Below are positions 55,292 through 64,000 of a stretch of 64,000 nt of DNA, piece by piece. Positions within the stretch are counted from its first letter, which is position 1. Each line of letters begins with the position of its first letter. Under the pieces are notes generated by a model. That model ran no database searches and was not told the origin of the DNA. It saw nothing but the letters and a program-made list of their open reading frames with translations. Position numbers and translations under genes: made by a program. This stretch comes from Dolomedes plantarius (Eukaryota; Arthropoda; Arachnida; Araneae; Dolomedidae): contig OU015501.1 in NCBI GenBank assembly GCA_907164885.2, positions 18,239,617-18,303,616 of the forward strand, in the 5' to 3' direction.

Positions 55292-58236
55292 CAGGGCTTC
55301 TTAAACTTTTTTATATAGTGACCCCCTCCTCCATATAAGGAAATATATATTAACCGTAGATGTAGATGTAATATCGCACTATTTTACAATGTAAATAAAA
55401 TAAGGATTAAAGAATACGTACCCATTCATTTCACATATATATAATTGGAAACGTTGACGGGATATCGGTCGTAATAAAACACAATAAATAGAATGACATA
55501 AAACTATATATATATTTATTCAATAGAAAAAATAAACTTTTGTAACAATTTTTTTATAAGAAAACATAAAACTATATCTATATATTCAATAGAAAAAATA
55601 AACTTTTGTAACAATTTTTTTAATATTAATGTGACGGATGTGATTGTTTATTTTTACACAAATAATTAAATCTAGGCTCAATTTGAGTTATTGCAGATCG
55701 TAATAAATTTTCAACGTTTATTAAAGTTGAACGGTATTTTGATTTTATGTAAGTTAATGTGGAAAAGGCTGATTCACATAAATATGTTGTACAAAATGGC
55801 AGTAATTTACATTGCCATTTCCGATAGTAGGGGATATTCTGATTTGATTTCTATCCAAAATTCATGCACAGGCACTTGAGAAAATCTGAGTCGCAAGGTA
55901 GTATCACTTGTTAATTCGGCAAATTCTTCTTGTGCTTTGAAGTTTAAAAAATTAATTTCTTCCATTTCAATTGAAAATGGATTGCAAATCCATTGTTGTG
56001 TATCGATATCATTGGGAAAATACCTATGCATGTAAACTTCCATATCCTTCAAATGATTAACTATAATTTTTGTTATAGGAGTATCTTTTTTTGAAATATT
56101 GTTACTAATTATATACTCGTCAGTAAATGGAAACATTTCGAGTGATCCACTTTCCACTCTGTTCTTCCATATAAGAATTTTTTTAACAAAAGCCTCAAGT
56201 TTATTTTTTAACATAAACATATTAACGCAGACTCCCTGCATTGATAAATTCATATCATTGATTTTATCAAAAATATCTGCCAAATAGCATAGCTTGAGAA
56301 GCCATAAATTATCGTGAAAATAATCGGCCAAATTAGAATTTTGCTCTGTTAGAAATATAAGAACTTCATCTTTTAAAGTTAATAATCGTTTCAAACTTCG
56401 ACCTCTTGATAGCCACCTAACTTCAGCATGTAGCAATAAACTTGTATAATCCGAATCCATATCAATGCACAAATTTTTAAACAATCGACTATTAAGTGCT
56501 CGACTTTTAATAAAGTTAATGATTTTGACTGCATCAAAAAACACAGTGTTTAATTCTGGTGCAATTTTTTTAACAACAAGTGCCTCTCGGTGAATCATAC
56601 AATGTGTAAATGTAATATGATCATTTCCAGCTTTAACAAATGCTGTAAAACCAAGATCTTGTCCGGTCATTGCTGCAGCACCGTCCGTGCACACACCAAC
56701 ACAATTTTTCCAATTTAATCCTTCTTTTTCAAAAAACTCATTTACTTTTTTATATATATCTTTTCCACGAGTATGACCTTCCAGAGGACGACAAAACAGT
56801 ATATCTTCATGAATGCTTCCCTCATAAATATATCTTACAAAAAGTAACAACTGTGCTATTTTTGAAATGTCTGTCGACTCGTCCAGTTGTATTGCAAACT
56901 TTGAGCTGTCTTTAAGCCTCATAAGAAGCTGTTGAAATTGATCATTGCTAATGTCTGAAATTCTTTTGGACACAGTGTCATTTGATAATGGAATTTTACT
57001 AATTTCAGCAGCATACTGTTTTCCATGAACAATTTCAGACATTCTTATAGCTGCAGGTAGTAAAAGTTGCTCTCCAATAGTAAAAGGCTTTTTCGTTTTT
57101 GCTATCAAATACGAAACTTCATACGATGCCAATAGATATTTATCATTCAAAGTAACATACTTCTCCAAAGTGTTCTTTTCTTTATTTGATGTTTGCAAAA
57201 GACGCTCAAAATATTCTATTGGCTTTTTTGATAACGTTGCATGTTTAGTATTCAAATGTCGTTGCAGTTTTGACGGTTTCATGCTTTCTGCAGCCAAAAC
57301 TTCTTTGCAAATTAAGCACACTGGTTGTTCTTCATTGTTGTGAGAAGAGCATGTGAAGCCATACTGCAAATATGATTCGTCATATTTTCTTTTTTTTGTT
57401 TTGCTAGAAGTCGGATTTGAAGCACTGCAACTTGGTTGTGACGGCGTGGCAGACTTATTAGTTGGAATTTTAATTAGCCATTTATCCATGATGGTTAAAT
57501 AATAATAAATAATTAAACAAAATGTAGTTGAACTTTAACGTAATAATTAAAAACACCAACTGAAAATTACACAGTAAATACACACATGTCACTACGAAGA
57601 CAAAGCTGAGTCCAAACTGAAGTACAAACAGAAAAATAACTACACTCGAATCTTTACCAGTGCAATGACAACAAATTACGATCAGATCAACCCCGACGCA
57701 TGGCGTGTTCAAAGTGTGCAGCGCACAAAGGCACCGTATCACAAAGACGCCGAAAAAGAAGCTTTCATTTAATTTTTTTTATTATTCTTTCATAAAAATA
57801 ATATGCCGATTCGCCTAGCCTAGCTTGATTATGCTTCCGTATTGTATGTGTAAGCTGTAAGGCGACGCGGCGTCTGGGTACTTATAATCACTAAGTTATC
57901 TTGCAAACACTGACGCCGGCGGCCAGACATCAATGTCGAACGTTCAGTTGAAAATCGAGGAGCGCGTTGTATTTATTATTTTAAATGCTACTTCCATATT
58001 TTCATTTATAGGCCCTACATAACAGTTTTGCATTGCCACTTTTTTCAAAAAATAGTTATAATAAAACTACACTAGTATTTTGTATGATTTTTATTTGTAT
58101 TTATATTTGTACGTAGTGTGTATACTAATTTTAAAATTTTATTTATAATGATTGAAAAGTATCAGATCTTTGCGACCCCCTTTCAGTAGTCTCGCGACCC
58201 CCAGGGGGGTCGCGACCCACAGTTTAAGAAGCCCTG
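55292..58236 (-). mobile_element. hAT transposon 2 (ZBED5/SCAND3-like), 2945 bp
   Basis: Ends CAGGGCTTCTTAAACTTTTT and, at the right, AGTTTAAGAAGCCCTG, with a perfect 8-bp duplication GTCTAAAT (55284-55291 and 58237-58244). The right subterminal region has a palindrome, GGTCGCGACCC-like, at 58190-58216. One transposase gene runs on the minus strand. The ends are of the Charlie-like hAT type. Confidence 0.95.
55626..57489 (-). pseudogene. hAT transposase 2, one frameshift
   Basis: From ATG at 57489, 560 codons are open. Near the N terminus is a BED-type zinc finger (CLICKEVLAAESMKPSKLQR, then HLNTKH). The core has FAIQLDESTDISKIAQLLLF (first catalytic Asp), VCTDGAAAMTG (second Asp), HCMIHREALV (CxxH motif) and VRWLSRGRSLKRLL. 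The open frame stops at 55807 after SEYPLLSEMAM. In another frame the expected end follows directly: LLPFCTTYLCESAFSTLTYI, then KSKYRSTLINVENLLRSAIT, to a stop at 55626-55628. A single one-base slip near 55810 explains this. The rest is intact, so the copy is recent. Confidence 0.9.
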
Positions 58237-59276
58237 GTCTAAATAACACAAGCACATTTGCCACTTAAGGTGATGCAGTAAATTGTCCATTGTTCTCTCA
58301 AAAGTTGCTGGGGCATTACAAAGTCCAAAGGGCATAACCTTGAACTCATATAAGCCTTCACTGTTGACAAATGCTGTTTTTTCCCGATCTGCTTCGTCTA
58401 CCTCTATCTACCAATATCCCGAATAGAGATCCATGGAAGAGAAAAACTTCGCTCCTTTCAAGCAATCCAACGTGTCGTCGATTTGCTATAAGGGATAAAC
58501 GTCATTCTTTGTGACCTTGTTTAAACGTCAATAGTCTACACAAAATTGCCAGCTACCATCTTTCTTGCACACGAGAATGACAGAAGACGACCACGGGCTG
58601 TCAGATGGCTGAATGACACCCTTTCATAGCATCTTTTCGACTTCGTCATGGATTATACGGCGTTCGGCAGGTGATATTCTGTAGGGTCTCTGGCTAATAG
58701 GAGAGTGATCTGCGGTATTAATTTTGTGTTTGACATGAATTTGGTGTCGATCAACTTCAGAGTTTTCATTGAAAGTAACTGAAAACTTCCTTAAAAGTTC
58801 CAATAGACTAGTCCTCTGCTCATCGCTAAGATTCGGCGCTATCATCTTGCTGTAATCCAGTAGCCTTGTACTTTCCTTCACGGTATCTTCGGAGGCTATC
58901 TCAGATAGGGCACTGATGCAGGTAGGATTAATCGACTCGGCATTGCCTATACACATACCTTTCAGAATGCGTCGGTCTTTATTCAGTGAATTAGCAATCC
59001 ATAATTAACCCGTTTTATTTGAGATGTTGATGATCGAGGATGGCATGACAACTTCCTGACTCATGAACATACACTTATTACCTTCTATGATAACATCAAC
59101 ATCCTCATCGGTTACGGAGGGAGTGGATACTTGTATCTTTGCCGTAGAGTCTGCAGGGATCAAACAATCTTCTACAGCGTATACGCCCCATTTCTTTTGA
59201 GGCTGTTCTTCAGGGAGTATTAATAGAGTCTCGATATAGATGATCGAAAAACCCAATCAAGCAGAATTAATTGCGC
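58237..59276 (-). pseudogene. Gypsy pre-RT region and N-terminal RT
   Basis: Minus-strand reading starts near 59256 with the protease-RT linker (PADSTAKIQVSTPSVTDEDV), passes a stop at 59005, and continues with TSLLELLRKFSVTFNE and ISQRPYRISPAERRIIHDEV. RT proper follows with stops: [26 protein letters not shown] at 58528-58530, RLNKVTKNDVYPL, MDLYSGYW, VMPFGLCNAPATFERTM and CLCYLD, where hAT 2 is inserted. Three to four nonsense codons lie in this part. Confidence 0.85.
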
Positions 59277-59917
59277 TGTGGTGCTGAGCACGGTAATGGC
59301 TCAGAAATTGAACTTATCTTTTTAACATCAAAACAATTAAAGTTGAGCCAAAGAAAATTTAAGATAAAAAATTAAAGTAGTTTATTTAAATTAAAAACTT
59401 AAAAAAGAAATACATCAACCGGTTACATGTCCGGTAAAAAAGAAACAAGTAATAAAATACGATACAAGACTAATATGTCAAGTATCACAAAAAATAATTT
59501 AATGCAACAGCGATACACCACCGCTAAACTATAGTCAGACTCGTTATATATAGTGCTTAAACAAGGTTAACAAGCTGCAGTTACATTTCTGGCAGCCAAT
59601 CACAAAACAATGAAAAAATTTGAATACTGACAAAAAATTTGCATTTAGCGAATCAAAATGCAATGAGAGTTTATCTTTCGCCGGAAAATGATGATGACGT
59701 CATTTTCCAACATGGCGTTGTTTACGAATAAAAGTTCGAAACTCCCGCACTCCGCGGCAAAGCGAACATGAGAGGACACATAAATTAAAAGGAAATAATA
59801 GGTGTTTTTATATGTTTAGGTGCCTTTATTTGCGTATAGTTGCCGGGATATAATCAAAGTTAGGGATAGCGATCTTTATAAGTAAAATATGCCGATAAAT
59901 GGCGCTTACTCCTAACA
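59277..59917 (-). repeat. Copia 3' LTR (proposed limits)
   Basis: Proposed 641 bp from TGTGGTGCTGAG to CCTAACA, giving TG...CA ends. On the minus strand a TATATATAA-like box lies near 59550 and AATAAA-like words near 59385. Purines before the start (GATGGGGCGACCT) could be the polypurine tract. The other LTR is outside the window, so the limits are inferred. Confidence 0.55.
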
Positions 59918-59962
59918 AGGTCGCCCCATCGCGGCAACTCTACGCAAATAGCATCTAAACAT
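59812..59962. repeat. Imperfect inverted repeat across the LTR edge
   Basis: ATGTTTAGGTGCCTTTATTTGCGT... at 59812-59846 and its near reverse complement CGGCAACTCTACGCAAATAG... at 59932-59962 enclose the proposed LTR start. Confidence 0.75.
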
Positions 59963-60362
59963 TTTTTAAACTATGCTTTATAGCTAAACTTATGCTAAAA
60001 GAAAAACCTTATTTAAACTCGCATTGCATGATATTCAACAAAACAATTGACATAAAAGCATGACACTGTACATACTTAGGCACTTTAGCAATGTATATAA
60101 AAAAAACGACGTGATTTCACACATTATAGCATACAAGTTAAAAATACATTTAAACATTTTATCATACAGTATAACATTACATTTTTTTCGATAATTGTTA
60201 ATACAATAAAAAATACTGTGTATAATTACTAATATACGTGATACATAGAAAAATTGCACCTTCTAAAAATCTGAACGTGTATAAAAGTCCTTTATAAATA
60301 TAATAAACAATTATATTCTAAATTGGCACTCATATTGTCATTCTTTCACAAATACATGCTCA
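59918..60362 (-). other. Copia 3' untranslated region
   Basis: 445 bp of AT-rich sequence between the end of Pol and the proposed LTR. No gene seen. Confidence 0.6.
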
Positions 60363-63300
60363 TTAAACCTTTTTCAAATTATTTTTAGTTTGTGGTTTAG
60401 TAAAAATATCGGCCAAATTTGCTTTAGTGGGTATATACTGAATTTTAAAAAATTTCTTATATATAAAATCGCGCACAAAAAATAATTTCACATCGATGTG
60501 TTTAGTGCGATGATTTTCATGTGGATTTTTGACAAATTCTATACTTGCTTGGTTATCTGCTAACAAAATTGGATTAGTGGCTGTGTCTTTAAAAATTTTT
60601 AGTTTCTGACACTCCAATACGATTTGTTGCAACCAAATCAACTCCTTTGCCGTTTCTGTTAGGGCGACGAATTCACTTTCCATGTTACTTAAACAAACAG
60701 ATTTTTGTTTAAAACTTCGCCATACTATGGGGGATTTGTCAGCAAATATTATTAATCCACCCATTGAAACGCGATCATCGCGATTATTTGCGAAATCGGC
60801 ATCAGAATATGCATTTAAGTTTAATGAACCTGTATTTGACAAATTTATTTTCAAACTCTTTGTATATTTTAAATAACCCAAAATTTTTAACAACCCTTCC
60901 CAGTGTGCTATTCCAGGGTTTTCTTGGAATTGGGAAAAAATATTAAGGGCATAGCAAATATCTGGACGAGTTCTATTAGCAATGAACGCTAAACTTCCTA
61001 TTAGATTCCTATAAGGAATTTTCGACATTTCTAACGCTTCGTCATCAGTTTTAGGGCATTGCTCTTTCGAATAAATTTTTCCCACTGGTATAGGTAATGA
61101 GGCAATAGGATAATTGTATTCCTCGTAGTCTAAACAAATTTTTGATATATAATTACTTTGGTGAATAAATAGTTCCCCGTTTTTGTCCTCAAAATTCACC
61201 CCCAAAAGTTTTGTAGTTTTTCCCAAAACTTTATTCTCAAATTTCTGGCTAATTAAATTTATCGCTTTTTCTAAATGTTTAGGCTTTTTGCCAAATATAA
61301 CGATATCATCCACATAAAGTAACAAAACTATTTTTCTTCCATAAATATAACAGCAGTTACACCAATCGAGTTTTATGAAACCTAATTCATTTAAAACTTC
61401 GTGGATTTCAAAATACCACTCGCGTGAACTTTGGTGTAAACCGTAAATTGCCCTTTTAAGTAGGCATACCTTGTTTGAATTTTCAAAACCGGGAGGCTGT
61501 TTCATATAAATAGTTTGTTCTAGTGGGGCGTAAAGGTAAGCACATGTGATATCTAATTGAACATGGGACCATTTGTAAAAACAGACAAGAGTAGAAAAAA
61601 AGAATCGAATAAGGCCGAAATTCACTACGGGTGAAAACATTTCTTCGTACGTTTCCCCTTTCCTCTGTAGATGACCTTGGGCAACTAAACGAGCCTTGTA
61701 ACGGGAAATATCCCCTTTGTCATCGAGTTTAAGGGTATACACCCAACGGCAGCCGAGTACTTTCGTATTTTTCGGCAAATCGACTAATTTCCACACTTTA
61801 CGTTTTTTCATTACTTCGAGTTCGGTTTTCATGGCTTTTATCCAATGTTCAGAATCTTTAGTATTGAGTGCTTGTTTCAGGCTATTTGGGACAAAGTGGG
61901 GCAAATCTAGTCATTCAACATGACTGCTACTACTTGCGGTTTGATCCGCGGAAACTATACCTTCGAAAGGATTTTTAGATGAAAAATCAAATAGGTTTTC
62001 ATCGTAAACTAGATTTTTATAATTACAATATCCTTTTATTTTTTTAAGGGTATTTAACCTTTTCGACGTACCTTCAGGATAGTAATAAATATCAATTCTA
62101 GAGCTATTTGAACGGGGTATACACTCTCGCGTCCAGCTAATATTTTTAGGAGGCTTTCCCTCTGGGGTGTCTTCTGAATCCATCTGATATTCTATTTCAG
62201 AATCCGCTTGAGATTCAATTTCCGAATCCGTTTTAGGCATTTCCTCAACTATGGGAATTTCTTTTTTCGGGCTGGTTTCTCTACTTTTGGGAATAGTCTT
62301 TGTTTCACTAGAATTTGGTTCTTCGGGAGTACTACAAATAAATTGGCGGTTAGGAAACAAAACTTCGGGATCGATATCATGATTTTCCGTTTGGTTTTCA
62401 GTTTTTCCCGACTCATCAATTCGAACATTGATAGTTTCAATTATTTTGTGTTCGTTTGGAACCCAAACTCTATATCCTTTAGTTTGAAGTGCATAACCAA
62501 CAAGAATTCCTTGTTTTGCACGCATGTCGAGTTTATTACGGACTTGCTTTGGTACTCCAAAAAATACTTTTGTCCCAAAAGGTTTAAGATACTGTACCGA
62601 GGGTTTGTATCCGCTATACATTTCGCAAGGGGTTTTAGTTCCACTGTGCACTACTCGGTTCCATGTATGGGTAAAGTGCCTCAATGCTTCGACCCAGAAA
62701 CCCTGACTTAGGCCACTGTCTCTTAATAACACATTAATGCCGTTTACGGCAGTATAATTAAATCTTTCAACACAACTGTTGTGTTCTGGAGTGTAAATGT
62801 TTGATTTCTGATGAGTTATTCCGAGGTTTTCACAGAATTCACGGAAATCATTATTAATAAACTCTGTACCATTATCGGTACGAATGGCTTTTACTTGTTT
62901 TTCGGTAAATCTTTCCGCGTTACTTAAGAAAATTTTAAATGTTTTAAAAGTATCTGCTTTAGTTTTTAAAGGATAGCTCCAGACTTTACGCGAAAAATTG
63001 TCCACTATTGCTAGAAAATATTTATGGCCTTCTATAGACGTTGTTGGAAATGGACCACAGAGGTCAAGGTAAAGAAGTTGTAAAGGTTTAGTTGACTTAA
63101 TTTCGCCTTTCCCTTTAAAACTTACGCGTCGCGATTTGGCCTCTCGGCAAGCGTCGCAAGGTTTTAGTTCACCTTTTAATTTAGGAAGACCTTTAACGGC
63201 TTCGTTTCTAGCTGTGTTTTTAATATATTCCGCGTTAATGTGGGCAAATCTTCTGTGCCACACATCTAAACTATCTGTTAAAAATGATACTCTTTTAGAA

Positions 63301-64000
63301 TTTAAACATTCTTTAGTTTTAACATTAGTATCAATTGCATTATTCTTAAAATTCTTAGCTTTAGATTTACTTTTAATAGGTTGAGATTTCACAATATATA
63401 AACCATTTTCCCCATGAGCAGTAAATACAGTTTCTTCATTATCTTTAACTTTAACTTTTCCATTTTTAAATATTAAAATAGCCCCTCCTTTGTCAAGTTT
63501 AAAACATGATATTAAATTTTTAGATATATTAGGAACATACAAGACATTTTTAAGAGTAATTACAGAATTATCAAATTTTACAATAACTTCGCCCTTACCT
63601 TCAACAGCAGTGTGTGTGTCCTTGATACAACTCCCTAACCTTTCGGTTTCCAAGGGAATAAATTTGGTGAAAAGTTCTTTCGACCCACAAACATGGTCGG
63701 TTGAGGCAGAGTCCAGGACCCACTCACAGGAAGGTTTAATGGTGGAATAAGACACGGACAGATAAGATTTCTTACTGTGAAAGTTCTCAGAATCGGTACT
63801 TGAGTCACGCTTCGGTGGGGATCGTCTCGTCATCTGTCTCCGGTGGGGTGTTGAAGATCTACCTCTGCGTAATTTAGGACATCGGTTTCGTAGGTGATTC
63901 TTGCTCTTGCATTCATAACATCTCCGCGTTCTTGAGGGTGCAAATGATGATGACGTATCACGTGCTGGTTGTTCTCGAGTAGGGGTGGACGTCCATGCTT
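60363..64000 (-). pseudogene. Copia Gag-Pol, single in-frame stop
   Basis: One frame runs from the window edge to 60363. At the edge it has a Gag zinc knuckle, CYECKSKNHLRNRC (C-x2-C-x4-H-x4-C), then protease (WVLDSASTDHVCG), the GAG-pre-integrase HWH...CDAC finger (LDVWHRRFAHINAEYI, KPCDACREAKS), integrase with Asp in LLYLDLCGPF, Asp in IRTDNGTEFI and Glu in NSCVERFNYT, then a linker. A TGA at 61911-61913 interrupts just before RT. RT follows with VYTLKLDDKGDISRYKARLV, QLDITCAYLYAPL and LLLYVDDIVIF, and RNase H with SYSDADFA-type AYSDADFANNRDD, ADNQASIEF and HIDVKLFFVRD, to TAA at 60363. Everything but the TGA looks intact. Confidence 0.9.

Larger units (their letters stand above)
48606..59276 (-). 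mobile_element. Gypsy LTR retrotransposon split by two hAT elements
   Basis: Minus-strand Gypsy: pre-RT region (from 59276), RT (58956-58237, 55291-55136, 51078-50900), RNase H (50812-50558), integrase (50530-48967), polypurine tract and 3' LTR (48955-48606). Two hAT transposons, 51079-55135 and 55292-58236, are inserted in the RT. The order RT, RNase H, integrase is Gypsy-type. The upstream part (Gag, protease, 5' LTR) is replaced at 59277 by a Copia LTR. Excluding insertions about 3.7 kb of Gypsy is present. Confidence 0.88.
59277..64000 (-). mobile_element. Copia LTR retrotransposon, 5' end outside the window
   Basis: Minus-strand element: Gag zinc knuckle at the window edge, protease, integrase, RT and RNase H in Copia order (integrase before RT), then a 3' UTR and LTR (59277-59917). 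Because Gypsy coding sequence adjoins the LTR at 59276, the Copia probably inserted into the Gypsy element. Its coding region has only one visible lesion. Confidence 0.88.

Overview
This is animal nuclear DNA, AT-rich, with spliced genes, poly-T/A and (TA)n microsatellites, and almost every major class of eukaryotic transposable element. The mix (Tc1/mariner, hAT, BEL, Gypsy, Copia, RTE-like and Jockey-like LINEs, a tRNA-derived SINE, a Helitron) and the divergence of the one host gene suggest an arthropod, most likely a chelicerate such as a spider. That placement is inference.

The only cellular gene recognised is the N-terminal third of insulin-degrading enzyme (IDE, M16A metalloprotease). 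It has ten coding exons on the + strand from 31562 to 48091, all with GT/AG boundaries and matching phases. The zinc site HFCEH and the distal zinc-ligand glutamate are present. The remaining exons are not in the window. After exon 10 the gene is either in an intron longer than 15.9 kb or is broken by the repeats that follow.

Layout. 1-971: end of a decayed Tc1-like element. 972-1633: (TA)n. 1634-8002: a tandem LTR-internal-LTR-internal-LTR array whose only ORF joins a Gag-like N terminus to an integrase. 8003-12489: microsatellites, a truncated LINE holding a SINE, and a GC-rich repeat. 12490-19389: a three-level nest, hAT remnant holding a Tc1 element holding a BEL retrotransposon. 19390-24150: mostly unassigned, including a degenerate tandem repeat of about 180 bp. 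24151-28680: RTE-like LINE (minus) interrupted by two DNA elements. 28912-29529: mariner-type deletion derivative. 29530-48605: IDE and its introns, which carry a Helitron, a mariner foldback, a LINE with an hAT insertion and a partial exon duplication. 48606-59276: a Gypsy element (minus) split by two hAT elements, each with a perfect 8-bp target duplication. 59277-64000: a nearly complete Copia element (minus) that appears to sit inside the Gypsy and runs off the window end.

The transposon genes do not cooperate as a pathway; their order records successive insertions. Several nonsense codons in the old elements look like CGA to TGA changes, consistent with CpG methylation decay. No gene system unrelated to mobile elements was found apart from IDE.
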